Positions 33,297 through 42,550 of a DNA stretch of 64,000 nucleotides are shown piece by piece. The position numbers were made by a program, and so were the translations under genes. The notes beneath the pieces were generated by a model. That model did not search any database and was not told where the DNA came from. It worked only from the letters and a program-made list of their open reading frames with translations. Positions within the stretch are counted from its first letter, which is position 1, and every line of letters begins with the position of its first letter. The DNA is taken from positions 1 through 64,000 of the forward strand of contig NZ_JAENIL010000039.1 of the NCBI RefSeq assembly GCF_016595505.1, in the 5' to 3' direction. The DNA is from Pelagicoccus mobilis (GTDB taxonomy: Bacteria; Verrucomicrobiota; Verrucomicrobiia; Opitutales; Opitutaceae).

Positions 33297-34634
33297 TCAG
33301 GAAGCTGACTTTACCTCGCTATTTTGTTCAGCCCATTTTCGCAATTCTGTGATGGCTTCGATCAAGACGCCGGCGGAGGCTCTGAAATTCGCTCCGTGTG
33401 GCTGGTTGTCTCGGCTCCACCATTCGTAGAACCCGTCGTGTTCGATCACCCGATCCAGCATCGGTTCGAGTTCGGTCATGGCTTCTTCTGCAAATCCGTT
33501 TCGGGCGAGTTGGCGAATCATGCGTGCTCCAAACCAAGTCCAATCACCACCGTTCATGTAATACCATGGGCGTTGTGAGGCGCTTTTGAAAAAGCCCTCC
33601 GGATAAATCGGATACACAGTGAGCCCGATACTTGGGGCTCCTGATTCCTCAACGTTTTCTCTCATTCGTTTTAGTGATGCGGAGATTTCATCAGGAGTTA
33701 AGAGTCCTGCTCTAATTGCGACTGCGGTTCCGCCGTGATAGAAAATCTGGTTTTCGTCATAGTCAGCCGGAAAGGGGGAACCTTCTTCCAGGTAAAGATG
33801 GGGGATGAACTTCTTAGAGGCTTCATCCCAAAGATGCTTCCGGACGGCGGCATGTAAGTCTTTGTGGATACTTGTCCATTTTGCTTTTTGAGTGGGAGAG
33901 TCCTTCGCTACCGTCGATAGGTATGAGTCGATAGCGATCATGAACAGTGCGTTGCTGTAAATGTTGACTGCTCGGTGGGTGTCTAAGTCGAGTTCTACTC
34001 CTTTGGGGCTCTCTGCTTGCACGTCACCCCAGTCGATTGTGGTGCCGCCCCAAATGAGTCCGTATTTACTGGCGAAGCGGTACTTTAGGGGGAACCTCAA
34101 AGCCATTTCTAATCGTTCGCGTACTGGAATGTCACGGACGACTTCGTCTAGGATGGAGCTATCATTCGTGTATTGGATGTACAGCGACACCGCTTGTACG
34201 AGTGAACTCTCCTGGTCGGTTTCTACGCTATTTTTGTGGGCCTTGAGGTTGGGGCGAGTTGGCGTGTAGCGGTAAACGCGTTGGTATTTTTTGAGTCTGC
34301 CTTCATCGCGGGATACGAAGCCGTCGACGATGTTACCGTCCTGACCCTGAAAGTGGAAGAAAGTGAGCAGCGCGTCTCGAACCGCGTCTTGAGGGGCGAC
34401 TTCTAGAAGGGGAACAATGAAGGTATTCAGATCTCGGATCCAAACCTGATCGTATTTGTCGCCTGCGTTCATTCCGGAAGAAAGCAGATCGTAGCCCATT
34501 TGCGTCACTTTTTCGAGACGCTCATCCTGCAGGATTTTTTGGGCCAACTCCTGGTTGATGCTATTTGAAGGGGCAGCTAGGGCGATGCTCGCGAGGAAAG
34601 TGGAGAAAGTTGTGAATAGGGCTCTGACTATCAT
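33297..34634 (-). CDS. Exported six-hairpin (alpha/alpha)6 glycosidase-like protein
   Basis: A 445-residue protein starting at the ATG 34634 (signal MIVRALFTTFSTFLASIALA); an in-frame TTG at 34667 is disfavoured. The layout is that of a six-hairpin glycosidase: YDQVWIRDLNTFI (about 60-72), TDQESSLVQAVSLY, GGTTIDWGDVQ, HGGTAVAIRAGLL, MNGGDWTWFGARM and FYEWWSRDNQ. Conserved Asp and Glu in these blocks could be catalytic, but I cannot assign a GH family. It is the last gene of the second sigma/FecR/sulfatase operon. Role: probably cleavage of oligosaccharides in the periplasm. Confidence 0.7.
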   Translation of the reverse strand: MIVRALFTTFSTFLASIALAAPSNSINQELAQKILQDERLEKVTQMGYDLLSSGMNAGDKYDQVWIRDLNTFIVPLLEVAPQDAVRDALLTFFHFQGQDGNIVDGFVSRDEGRLKKYQRVYRYTPTRPNLKAHKNSVETDQESSLVQAVSLYIQYTNDSSILDEVVRDIPVRERLEMALRFPLKYRFASKYGLIWGGTTIDWGDVQAESPKGVELDLDTHRAVNIYSNALFMIAIDSYLSTVAKDSPTQKAKWTSIHKDLHAAVRKHLWDEASKKFIPHLYLEEGSPFPADYDENQIFYHGGTAVAIRAGLLTPDEISASLKRMRENVEESGAPSIGLTVYPIYPEGFFKSASQRPWYYMNGGDWTWFGARMIRQLARNGFAEEAMTELEPMLDRVIEHDGFYEWWSRDNQPHGANFRASAGVLIEAITELRKWAEQNSEVKSAS

Positions 34635-34676
34635 GTTTGGTCGTAGCTTGTAGTTTTGGAGGTCCAAGCACTGTAT

Positions 34677-34704
34677 GGCCGTCGGGGACGACGGCCGCTA
34701 CCTC
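34677..34704 (-). repeat. GTAG-type REP-like unit overlapping a stop codon
   Basis: Stem GGCCGTC/GACGGCC with loop GGGGAC (34677-34696), then GCTACCTC, which reads GAGGTAGC on the minus strand. The TAG within GAGGTAGC is the stop codon of the sulfatase at 34698, so the repeat supplies the last bases of that gene. It fills most of the 63-bp gap before the next gene. Confidence 0.7.
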
Positions 34705-36125
34705 TTCGTCCAACGTTCGATCCAGTACCCATATTCGGGGCGTTTGGACCATTCTTCGAAGTAGGGGGCGAAAATTTTGCTTTGAGCCCAATGCATGGGT
34801 TCAGGATCCGGTGTGGTGAGTTTGCCTTCCGGGTAGTCTTTCCCTTCGGCACTGCGGTCTACGCTCTGGTTCCATTTTCTGAATACTCGGATGAGGCGTT
34901 TTGCGACCTTGGGCTTTTCCGCGACGAGGTTTGTTGTTTCGCTGGGATCCTTTTCGAGATTGTAGAGGGCGAATTCTCCTCCCTCGTAGTCGAGGGAGAT
35001 TAACTTGTAGTTTCCGTCGATCAAAGCGCCGCGACCGATGTGCCGGAAGGGAATGGGGTGTTTTCGTTCAAACGATTTGCCGTTAATCAATGAGCTAAGG
35101 TCGGAGCCGTCGCTAGGCTGAAGCATGTCCTCTTTGTTTGCTGCAACTAGGGTGGCGATGGTTGGAAAGATATCCATGGTGGCGGTCGGTGTTTTTGTTG
35201 CGGAGCCCTTTTTTATCACGGCGGGCCATTCGATGATGGCTGGAACGCGGATCCCTCCTTCGTAGAGGCTGCCTTTGAAACCGCGGAGTCCGTTGACTGT
35301 TTCGGGGCCCATGCTCTTGAGCCCTCCGTTGTCGCTGCAGAACCAGACGATCGTATTGTCGGCGATTCCTAGATCACGGAGTCCTTTGCGAAGGGTGCCG
35401 ATACTGCGGTCCATGGCGATGATTTCGCCGTATTGGTTTTTCTTGTCTTCTTCGTGATTCGAGAAGCGGGCAGCGTCCTCGTCGAATGCCGTGAATGGGC
35501 TGTGTGGCGTTCCGTACCAGATGACACTGAAAAAGGGGCGGTTCTTGTCCTTTCGTTTTTTGATGAACTGTAGTGCTTGATCTACTACGACTTCAGAGGA
35601 ATCTCCTTGGAAATCTTCAAACGCTCCCTCTCGACTCATCAGCGGATTTAGATCGAAAAAATTGGAAGTAGTGAGCCAATGCTGGAAACCGAAGTGACCC
35701 GGGTGGTAGGGATCGTTTTCAAGAAGCGGAATCCCTGGCCCCCGCAGGGCGTTTAGGTGCCATTTACCGAAGTGTGCGGTTTCGTATCCAATATTTGCGA
35801 GCGCGGTGGCGATTGTCTTTTCCTGTCGGCGCAGGGCGTAGCCGTGACTGATGGCCCCCGTGCGATCGTTTGAGCGACCGGTAAGCACGCTGGCACGAGT
35901 GGGGGAGCAAACCGGGGCTCCTGCGTAGAATCGGTCGAAGCGCAGGCCGTTAGCGGCCATGGCGTCGAGGTTCGGCGTTTCGAGGTCGGGATGGTCGTAG
36001 TAACCGACTTGTCCCCAACCTAGATCGTCCGCCATGACGAGAATGATATTGGGTCGCTGCTTGCCGCCGTAGCTAAGCGAGCAGAGACAAAACAGGAGGG
36101 CGAGGAGGCCCAAACGTTGTAACAT
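34698..36125 (-). CDS. Exported sulfatase (arylsulfatase-type), paralogue of 11905
   Basis: A 475-residue exported sulfatase with signal peptide 1-20, metal pair at 33-34 (MADDLGWGQVG), Cys73-Ser-Pro-Thr-Arg, GKWHLN and CSDNGGL. It is similar along its length to the protein at 11905-13356. It starts 5 bp after the FecR gene in a sigma/FecR/sulfatase/glycosidase-like operon. Its final codons and stop lie inside a REP-like unit, so the original C-terminus may have been altered. Confidence 0.9.
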   Translation of the reverse strand: MLQRLGLLALLFCLCSLSYGGKQRPNIILVMADDLGWGQVGYYDHPDLETPNLDAMAANGLRFDRFYAGAPVCSPTRASVLTGRSNDRTGAISHGYALRRQEKTIATALANIGYETAHFGKWHLNALRGPGIPLLENDPYHPGHFGFQHWLTTSNFFDLNPLMSREGAFEDFQGDSSEVVVDQALQFIKKRKDKNRPFFSVIWYGTPHSPFTAFDEDAARFSNHEEDKKNQYGEIIAMDRSIGTLRKGLRDLGIADNTIVWFCSDNGGLKSMGPETVNGLRGFKGSLYEGGIRVPAIIEWPAVIKKGSATKTPTATMDIFPTIATLVAANKEDMLQPSDGSDLSSLINGKSFERKHPIPFRHIGRGALIDGNYKLISLDYEGGEFALYNLEKDPSETTNLVAEKPKVAKRLIRVFRKWNQSVDRSAEGKDYPEGKLTTPDPEPMHWAQSKIFAPYFEEWSKRPEYGYWIERWTKR

Positions 36126-36130
36126 TGGGA

Positions 36131-37501
36131 TTAGTTTTCGGTATTCGCTTGGGCGAATTGTTGCACGTTCTCTCTCACGGCGATTCCGTACATCGCTCGG
36201 AACAGTCTACCCTCCGATTCTGGGACCCTGGATTCACCCATGTTCAAGGTTTCGCCAGGAGAGAGGTCCTTGCTCCACACTTTGTATCGAACATAGAAAT
36301 ACCCTTGATTATCGGGGAGGATGTCCTGGACGATCATGACGGGGCGCCAAGGACCGGAACGTACTACCATATCGGTTTCGGTGAAATTCTCCGAGAGCCA
36401 CTCTGGGGTCGGATAACGCTCGTCGAATATGACATAAACCTTGGACGGATTCTTAACATCCAGACTGATGTTAAGGTCTCTCTCCAAACGGTCCTTATAG
36501 AACGTTTGAATCAGGTCTGCACCTTGTAATTCGGTGGGGAACTCTTGATCCGCATCGCTCTTCCAGCGCACGGTGGGGTGGGTGGTATAGGAGTGAACAC
36601 CTTCGCGCAGTCCACCGCTTAAAATGCCATAGTAGCGAAGTGATTCATCAGTCGTGAAGTCGTCGCGAATGTTTATGTTGTCCGCGAAGATAGCAGATGA
36701 ATCGGAGATCTTGTCCTGATCAGCGATGTTGATGGACATGAGGCGAGACGATTTCCCGTTGGAAGCGACTTGAACGCCTTCACCTTGCGTGAGCAGTCTT
36801 GGGTTTTTGACTTCCTTATTCGAGTGGACTTCTACTTCGCCTGAGAATACGGCTACCTTTGCTTCTGAGTCGTCGCCGATTTCGACACCGAATTCAGTGC
36901 CGAGATCGACGATCTCCGCGCTATCGGTTACCACAGTGAATCCTTTGCCGAGAGGACCGACGTCTACATTGAGGCGTCCCGAGTCGAGGCGAAAGCGTTG
37001 ATCGCTAACAAACTCGCCCTTCGCGGGACCGTACATGTCGAACACGACGCCCTTGGGCAGTTCGAGACGGACCCAACCGCTTGCGATTTGCAGTTCATTC
37101 AAACCGATCTTGTCGCCGACTTCGAAGGGTTGATCTTCGACGTCCTTTAGGTCTATGACCTGGGCGGTTATTGCGGATTCAGCGGGTGTCTTCTTGGGAT
37201 AGAAAGTCCAAAGTGTGAGAGCGATCGTGGCGCAAGCAGCGGTGGCTACGGACCATTTTGCGAATTGGATGAGCTTGGATGGCTTCGGCTTATTGAGGGG
37301 AGGGAGTTCTAGCAGGCCTTCCTTTTGAGCCTCGAAAATGGGGGCGTTGTCTTCAATGACCACACAGACCCGCATGTATTCGAGAAATTCCTCTCGCAGG
37401 TTTGGGTCCTTGGAGAGGCGCTCGTCAAGTACGCTAAATTCCTCCGGCGAAATGGTGCCGTCTACGTACTTTGCGAAAAGTTTGGAGGGTTCGAGGGTCA
37501 T
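36131..37501 (-). CDS. FecR-domain membrane protein (no LamG)
   Basis: A 456-residue protein starting at the ATG 37501, which overlaps the sigma stop codon by 4 bases; the longer reading from 37570 is rejected. A cytoplasmic N-terminal domain (FAKYVDGTISPEEFSVLDER), one transmembrane helix (about 82-101) and a FecR domain (about 125-265, with VVTDSAEIVDLGTEFGVEIG) are visible. The C-terminal 190 residues are of unrecognised fold and not the LamG seen in the other cassette. Likely partner and signal relay for the ECF sigma factor encoded just upstream. Confidence 0.83.
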   Translation of the reverse strand: MTLEPSKLFAKYVDGTISPEEFSVLDERLSKDPNLREEFLEYMRVCVVIEDNAPIFEAQKEGLLELPPLNKPKPSKLIQFAKWSVATAACATIALTLWTFYPKKTPAESAITAQVIDLKDVEDQPFEVGDKIGLNELQIASGWVRLELPKGVVFDMYGPAKGEFVSDQRFRLDSGRLNVDVGPLGKGFTVVTDSAEIVDLGTEFGVEIGDDSEAKVAVFSGEVEVHSNKEVKNPRLLTQGEGVQVASNGKSSRLMSINIADQDKISDSSAIFADNINIRDDFTTDESLRYYGILSGGLREGVHSYTTHPTVRWKSDADQEFPTELQGADLIQTFYKDRLERDLNISLDVKNPSKVYVIFDERYPTPEWLSENFTETDMVVRSGPWRPVMIVQDILPDNQGYFYVRYKVWSKDLSPGETLNMGESRVPESEGRLFRAMYGIAVRENVQQFAQANTEN

Positions 37502-38097
37502 TGGTAGCTTTCGGTGGCGAGCGTCCGTTTTGCGCATTTTACCAGGCTGAGGCGGATGCGATGCATCCATTGGTAGAACGCGTTCAGGGTCTTTCCGGTG
37601 CGGGTGGCGAGTTCCTGGGGCTTGTTACGTGCAGTGTAGGCCTCGAGGAGCAGGTCCCGGCGGTCTTGGGGCAGCTTTTTCAGGCAGCTTTCTAAGGCGT
37701 ATTGGAGTTTCTCGAGATGAGGCTCTTTCTCCTCCGCCTCGCTGCTGAGCATTTCGTGGAGAGTATCGGAAAATACGTGCCGGTCGCGGGCTTTGTCGCG
37801 GCGCCAGCTGAGGACTTCGTAACGAGCGACCGTCATGGCCCAGCGTTTGAAGTGGGCGTGGATGTCTTCGACTTCGAGTTCGGCCGCTTTGTATTCAGGG
37901 TGCTTTTCGACAAATACGTGGAAGCGTCTCCAGAGGACTACGGCGGTGTTCTGAGCGATCTCCGAGGCGTCGCGTTGGTTGGGTACTAGACTGCGAACGA
38001 ATGCACGGATAGTCGGCTCACTCGCACTGTAGAGTTGGAGAAAATCTTCGTGGTCGTGAGATTGCATCGATTGGCTTTCCTGTCGTTGGGATTTCAT
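37498..38097 (-). CDS. ECF-family RNA polymerase sigma factor, second
   Basis: A 199-residue factor with region 2 (PNQRDASEIAQNTAVVLWRR, then FKRWAMTVARYEVLSWRRD) and region 4 (LPQDRRDLLLEAYTARNKPQ). Met11 is an alternative start. It heads a four-gene minus-strand operon. The CGTTAC-N15-GGAG element found near the other sigma gene is absent from its promoter region, so it probably recognises a different sequence. A short inverted repeat CGGAA-AC-TTCCG lies at 38126-38137. Confidence 0.88.
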   Translation of the reverse strand: MKSQRQESQSMQSHDHEDFLQLYSASEPTIRAFVRSLVPNQRDASEIAQNTAVVLWRRFHVFVEKHPEYKAAELEVEDIHAHFKRWAMTVARYEVLSWRRDKARDRHVFSDTLHEMLSSEAEEKEPHLEKLQYALESCLKKLPQDRRDLLLEAYTARNKPQELATRTGKTLNAFYQWMHRIRLSLVKCAKRTLATESYQ

Positions 38098-38148
38098 ATC
38101 GTTTGCGGTCTCTGTAAACCAATTCCGGAAACTTCCGTTTCTTTAGGC

Positions 38149-38185
38149 AAAAAAATAGGCCACCGGGCTTTTTTTCCGCGGTGGC
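38149..38185 (-). terminator. Intrinsic terminator of the 38240-39532 gene
   Basis: On the minus strand GCCACCG pairs with CGGTGGC across a 13-base loop, then CTA and seven T residues. It is about 55 bases past the stop codon of the second GH99-like gene and separates it from the sigma operon. Confidence 0.82.
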
Positions 38186-38239
38186 TCTATGGATACCGAG
38201 AGAGGTAGCAGCTATCCCGAGAATTCGTTAAGAGTTGCC

Positions 38240-39532
38240 TTAATGGGAGGCTAGCTTGAGTCCGCCCTCTTGTTCGGCGATGGCGCTTTTCAGCTCGCGT
38301 GACATGTCTCCTGTAAGTCGAAGATAGTAATCGTTCGGAATTTGTTCGGCGATCACGTCGTTCTGGCTTTTTTCTCTGCCGATCTCTTTATCCCATTTAA
38401 GGATCGCTGTGCCGTTGTGCAACCCATCGAAGGAGGCGATCATGAGCATATCGCACTCAGCTCTTTTGAGACCCATAAACTGGGCCCAGAGAAATTTCCC
38501 GTGGCGACGGGGCACGACAACTCCATCTCTAACACGGCTGAAACCTGGGAAGGCGACGGGGAGATAGTCGATGTCCTTGGCGTCGCACCATTCTTTCTCG
38601 TGGGACCATACTCGTCTCGCGAACTTGAGGGCTTCCTTTGGAGTCTTGTACTTTCCAATTGAGCGAGGGCTCAGGACATCCGCTTTTTCCATGATCTTGA
38701 GCGTGCTTGCGTCCGTGATGAGCTCGCCTTGCTCGTCTTTCCAGTTAGCTGTGGTTCCGATCATCACCGAACATCCCTGCTCTTTTATGAAGTCGACGAA
38801 TCGCTCGAATTCGGCGAGGGAGAAATCTTGCTTGTACTTTCCTATGCCTGAGATGGCTACTAGCGGTTTGCCTCGGTGCCACAGATAGGCTTCGTCCTTG
38901 GTGATCTGTTCTGATTTGGCTAGATGCGTCCAATCTTTGATGAGGGTATCGATACGTCCGGATTGTAGCCCACTGAGATCGTAGTGGAGGGCGTAGGCTC
39001 TGCCGGTTTCTTTGGCGCTTGTACGGACGTTTGAAAGAACGGTGTTCGTGTGCGCTCGGGAGACTTCTGATCCGAAGTCCAATGCGTACCGTTTAACAAA
39101 TGCTCCATCAATTCCGTACTCTTCCATCCACTCGAAGTGGCGCTGGACAGTTTCGGGCTGTAACGAGCTGAAGAGCTCGACTGGACTGCCGTCCGCTTTG
39201 GTGAGTCCGGTGGGAAATCGTTCTTCTGGGCCGAATTCTGAGAGGTCTGGAAAGAACTCCACAGAGACATTATCCGCCTCGAGAGGTTTGTGTTTATCCT
39301 GAGCCCAGTGTGTCCAACCTCTACCGCTTCCGTCTTGGTCGGTGTTGTACCATCCGATGTAGGAAACCATTACTTTTCCCTTGAGTGTGGATTTATCGAC
39401 GTGGTGAATGGATGGGATATGAGGGGACGAGGCTCGGGTGGAAGTCTCGGTATCGGAAGAGCCGGCGAAGGGGGCACTTGCGCAAACGCAAAACAGGCTT
39501 GCGAGAGAGGTAAGCGACTTGGCTGAACTCAT
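38240..39532 (-). CDS. GH71/99-like protein lacking both catalytic Glu
   Basis: A 430-residue exported paralogue of the protein at 18278, sharing SYIGWYNTDQDGSGRGWTHW, QRHFEWMEEYGIDGAFVKRY, GCSVMIGTTANWK and PVAFPGFS. At the active-site block it reads FDGLHNGTAIL where the paralogue reads FDEVDEGTAIF. Both Glu are replaced (Gly370, Asn373). Unless another pair substitutes, it should not hydrolyse glycosides by the GH99 mechanism. It may bind glycan or act differently. It is a single-gene unit with its own terminator; no CGTWAV-N15-GGMG element lies upstream. Confidence 0.82.
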   Translation of the reverse strand: MSSAKSLTSLASLFCVCASAPFAGSSDTETSTRASSPHIPSIHHVDKSTLKGKVMVSYIGWYNTDQDGSGRGWTHWAQDKHKPLEADNVSVEFFPDLSEFGPEERFPTGLTKADGSPVELFSSLQPETVQRHFEWMEEYGIDGAFVKRYALDFGSEVSRAHTNTVLSNVRTSAKETGRAYALHYDLSGLQSGRIDTLIKDWTHLAKSEQITKDEAYLWHRGKPLVAISGIGKYKQDFSLAEFERFVDFIKEQGCSVMIGTTANWKDEQGELITDASTLKIMEKADVLSPRSIGKYKTPKEALKFARRVWSHEKEWCDAKDIDYLPVAFPGFSRVRDGVVVPRRHGKFLWAQFMGLKRAECDMLMIASFDGLHNGTAILKWDKEIGREKSQNDVIAEQIPNDYYLRLTGDMSRELKSAIAEQEGGLKLASH

Positions 39533-39783
39533 AGGCGGGGTAGGCTAGTTTTTGATATCGGTTTGGTTTTTCGGGGACAATTCTGCGTACACCAGAACGG
39601 TCCCGCTGCGGGGTAAGGAATTATAGTAATTCTATAGCTAGTTAGAAATAGTAGGATTTCGAGAATGGGGTAGGTTTCCCGGTTAACTAACTCGATTTAT
39701 GTGGGTGAGTTGGGATGTTTCGATTATTTAAATAGCAGAGGTTTAGGGTTGTTCAATTTCTAAACTAAATGTTTTCACTAGTC

Positions 39784-41175
39784 TCAATTGAGCTCCGGCA
39801 TGCTAGCGAGGAAGCGTTCGTACTTCTTGCGGAGCCGACTCACGACTTCTGGATACTCTTTAGCCAAGTCCGTCATCTCGGCCGGATCCCTTGCTAGATT
39901 GAAAAGAGGGAGAGGATTCTCGAAACGCTCAGGCGGAATACCGGGATATTGCGTTGTCTTTGGCTGCTCTGCCTGGGCGAGTATGGTGGTTCCGTTGGGC
40001 CATCTGGGATCGACCCAGTCGGGATCTCGGTCACGGGCGGAGAGGTAGTTGGGCTCGTTGAGGTAGAGCTTCCAGTCGCCATCTCGGATGGTGATGACCT
40101 TTTCGCCGTGGGAGCTGAAGATCGGGGCGTGCTTCTTCGTTTCTCCCTTTAGAAGGGCGACCGCGTTTTCGCCATCGAGTTTACGGTCTATCGGTATTTC
40201 GATTCCGCTTAGGTCCAAGAGGGTCTCGAAAAGGTCGAGTGACCAGAAGGGGGTATCGACGACTGTTCCCTTGGGAAAGGCTTTCGGGTAGCGAATCAGG
40301 AAGGGAACTCGCAGGCCGCCTTCCCAGGGAGTGGCTTTTTTTCCTTTGAAGCCGCCGGTGCTGCCTCCGAAGTGTGGGCCGTTGTCGGAGGTGAAGATGA
40401 CGATGGTGTTGTCGAGAATGTCGTGCTTCTCGAGCGTTTTCATGACTTCGCCAACTGACCAATCCAGCTCGCGAATCACATCTGCGTAAAGATCGTCTGG
40501 TGTTTCGGGCGTGTAGAATTTTTTGGATACAGCCAGAGGCTTGTGCGGCATGGAGTGGGCGAGGTAGAGAAAGAAAAGAGAGTCCTTGTTTTCGTCGATG
40601 AACTCAACGGCTCGGTCGGTGTACTTTTTTGTGAGATTTCGCTGGTCGATTGGGTTCTCGTCCACCGTTTCGTTCACCATAGTCTGAATGGGCAGCATAT
40701 CGTTGGAATAGAGGATCCCGTAGTAGGAATCGAAGCCGTTACGAGTAGGTAGGAACTGGGCTTGGTGGCCGAGATGCCATTTTCCGACGAGTGAGGTCTG
40801 GTAGCCTGCTGCTTGGTAAACTTCGCCGAGCGTTCGTTCCTCGTCTGGGATTCCGACAGCATCCGCTTCGGGAGTTGTGTCAGGATGAGGATTGCGGATC
40901 ATGCCGTGACGCAAGGGGAATCGGCCTGTGAGCATGGATGCTCGTGAGGGAGCGCAATAGGGGACGACAACATGGTAGTCGGTGGCAAGGGTCCCCTCCG
41001 CGCCGATACGGTCGATTTCAGGAGTATCGTAAGCCGTCTGACCGTAGGAGGAGAGGTCGCCATAACCGAGGTCGTCGGCGACGATTAAGACGACGTTGGG
41101 CTTGTTCGCTTCAGCAAAAGTGAATGCTGAAGATAGGAGTGCGAGCAGGGTGAAAAGATTCTTAGCGAACGGCAT
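39784..41175 (-). CDS. Exported sulfatase (arylsulfatase-type)
   Basis: A 463-residue exported sulfatase with signal peptide 1-22, metal pair at 34-35, Cys74-Ala-Pro-Ser-Arg, GKWHLGHQ and TSDNGPHFGG. It is a full-length single-domain enzyme, transcribed alone and divergent from an esterase gene. A CGTTAA-N15-GGAG element ends 31 bases before its ATG, placing it in the putative ECF regulon. The 251 bases between this gene and the GH99-like gene show no further feature. Confidence 0.9.
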   Translation of the reverse strand: MPFAKNLFTLLALLSSAFTFAEANKPNVVLIVADDLGYGDLSSYGQTAYDTPEIDRIGAEGTLATDYHVVVPYCAPSRASMLTGRFPLRHGMIRNPHPDTTPEADAVGIPDEERTLGEVYQAAGYQTSLVGKWHLGHQAQFLPTRNGFDSYYGILYSNDMLPIQTMVNETVDENPIDQRNLTKKYTDRAVEFIDENKDSLFFLYLAHSMPHKPLAVSKKFYTPETPDDLYADVIRELDWSVGEVMKTLEKHDILDNTIVIFTSDNGPHFGGSTGGFKGKKATPWEGGLRVPFLIRYPKAFPKGTVVDTPFWSLDLFETLLDLSGIEIPIDRKLDGENAVALLKGETKKHAPIFSSHGEKVITIRDGDWKLYLNEPNYLSARDRDPDWVDPRWPNGTTILAQAEQPKTTQYPGIPPERFENPLPLFNLARDPAEMTDLAKEYPEVVSRLRKKYERFLASMPELN

Positions 41176-41206
41176 CGTTAATTGAGAGGGGTGCTTTCTT
41201 GTTCCA

Positions 41207-41231
41207 CTCCAGAGGAGGTTTGAATTTAACG
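41207..41231 (-). promoter_or_regulatory. CGTTAA-N15-GGAG element upstream of sulfatase
   Basis: On the minus strand CGTTAA (41231-41226) and GGAG (41210-41207) are 15 bases apart. It ends 31 bases before the ATG at 41175, matching the spacing at 28570 and 31149. Confidence 0.55.
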
Positions 41232-41250
41232 CATGTATTGGAGTGGATAT

Positions 41251-41275
41251 CGTAAAATTTCAGGTGTAGAGGGAG
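41251..41275 (+). promoter_or_regulatory. CGTAAA-N15-GGAG element upstream of esterase
   Basis: CGTAAA at 41251 and GGAG at 41272, continuing GGAGTTTGG. It is back-to-back with the element at 41207-41231. It ends 12 bases before the ATG at 41288 but exactly 30 before the in-frame ATG at 41306, which argues for the later start. Confidence 0.5.
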
Positions 41276-41287
41276 TTTGGTGGGTGA

Positions 41288-42493
41288 ATGCTAGATCTTG
41301 CTAAGATGATTTTGCGAATCCGATTTATCACTGTCGCGCTCGGATTTGGGGTCCTAGTGATAGCTCAGGTTGTTGAGGCGCAGGTAAAAGCGGATGATCT
41401 AGAGGAGATTGACCCGATGTTGCGACGAGGACGCGCTCAAACGGTCGAAGAGTCGCGGCAAGAGTTGGAATCGTTTAAAGCGACTTATTCGAACTTGGAC
41501 GAGTGGGAGCAACGGAAGCGGACGATACAAAAAGGAATTCTTGAAGGGGCAGGTTTGAGTGAGCTCCCTAAGCGCTCACCATTGAACGCGAAATTCACCG
41601 ATAAGCGGATCTATGATGGTTACTCTGTGGAAAGTGTCGCTTTCGAAAGTTCGCCTGGATTCTTTGTAACCGGTTCGCTGTATTTGCCAACGAACTACAA
41701 TGGCGAGCTAGCGGGAATTCTCTGTCCGCACGGACATGGCGGGCGTTTTAATGCAAATCGGCAAACACGTTGTGCGGTCTTCGCTAAAATGGGCGCTGCG
41801 GTCTTCCAGTACGACATGGTGGGTTACGGGGACTGGAAGGAAGCTGGGTGGAATCATAAGAAAGCTCCCGAAGTGCTTCGATTGCAGATTTGGAATAGTA
41901 TCCGGGCTTTGGATTTTCTAGAGTCATTGCCTCGTGTTGATTCGAAGCGACTCGCTGTTACGGGGAATTCAGGAGGGGGCGCACAGTCGTTTATATTAGC
42001 TGCAGTGGATGATCGTGTGGCGGTAAGCATCCCTTCCTGCCAAGTCTCGGCCTTCTTTTTTGGAGGGTGCAAATGCGAGAGCGGCATGCCGATTCATCAG
42101 AGCGCGTTTCATAAAACCAACAATGCTGAGATCGCCGCCCTCGCTGCCCCAAGGCCGCAGTTGTTGCTTTCGAATGGCAGTGATTGGACACGGCATACGC
42201 CTAAGCTTGAGTTTCCGTATGTGAAACAGGTCTATGAGCTTTACGGTGCGGAGAACTCGATTGGGAACGCTCACTTTGCTGAGGAGGGCCACGATTATGG
42301 TCCATCAAAGCGGCAGGCTGCCTATCCGTTTTTGATCAAACATCTCGGTTTGGATCCGAGCGAAGTATCCATTGTGGATGGCGAGGTAGATGAGTCGTTC
42401 GTTAAAATCGAAACGAGGGAAGAAATGCTGGTTTTTGGTGAGAGTAATCCGTATCCAAAAAATGCTGTCGAACCGAATACCGCATTGCCTTGA
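41288..42493 (+). CDS. Exported alpha/beta-hydrolase (acetylxylan-esterase-like)
   Basis: A 401-residue hydrolase. Met7 (41306) is a likely alternative start that gives a cleaner signal peptide ([20 protein letters not shown]) and fits the promoter spacing. The alpha/beta-hydrolase triad is visible: nucleophile Ser in [10 protein letters not shown], probable Asp in SNGSDWTRH and His in [11 protein letters not shown]. The preceding [11 protein letters not shown] is the oxyanion region. Such proteins remove acetyl or other esters from carbohydrates. It is divergent from a sulfatase and carries the putative ECF promoter element. Confidence 0.83.
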   Translation: MLDLAKMILRIRFITVALGFGVLVIAQVVEAQVKADDLEEIDPMLRRGRAQTVEESRQELESFKATYSNLDEWEQRKRTIQKGILEGAGLSELPKRSPLNAKFTDKRIYDGYSVESVAFESSPGFFVTGSLYLPTNYNGELAGILCPHGHGGRFNANRQTRCAVFAKMGAAVFQYDMVGYGDWKEAGWNHKKAPEVLRLQIWNSIRALDFLESLPRVDSKRLAVTGNSGGGAQSFILAAVDDRVAVSIPSCQVSAFFFGGCKCESGMPIHQSAFHKTNNAEIAALAAPRPQLLLSNGSDWTRHTPKLEFPYVKQVYELYGAENSIGNAHFAEEGHDYGPSKRQAAYPFLIKHLGLDPSEVSIVDGEVDESFVKIETREEMLVFGESNPYPKNAVEPNTALP

Positions 42494-42550
42494 TGCGAGC
42501 TAGTTGGAAAAGAGATTAATAGATGAAGCAGTGATTCTGTTAAAAGAATC

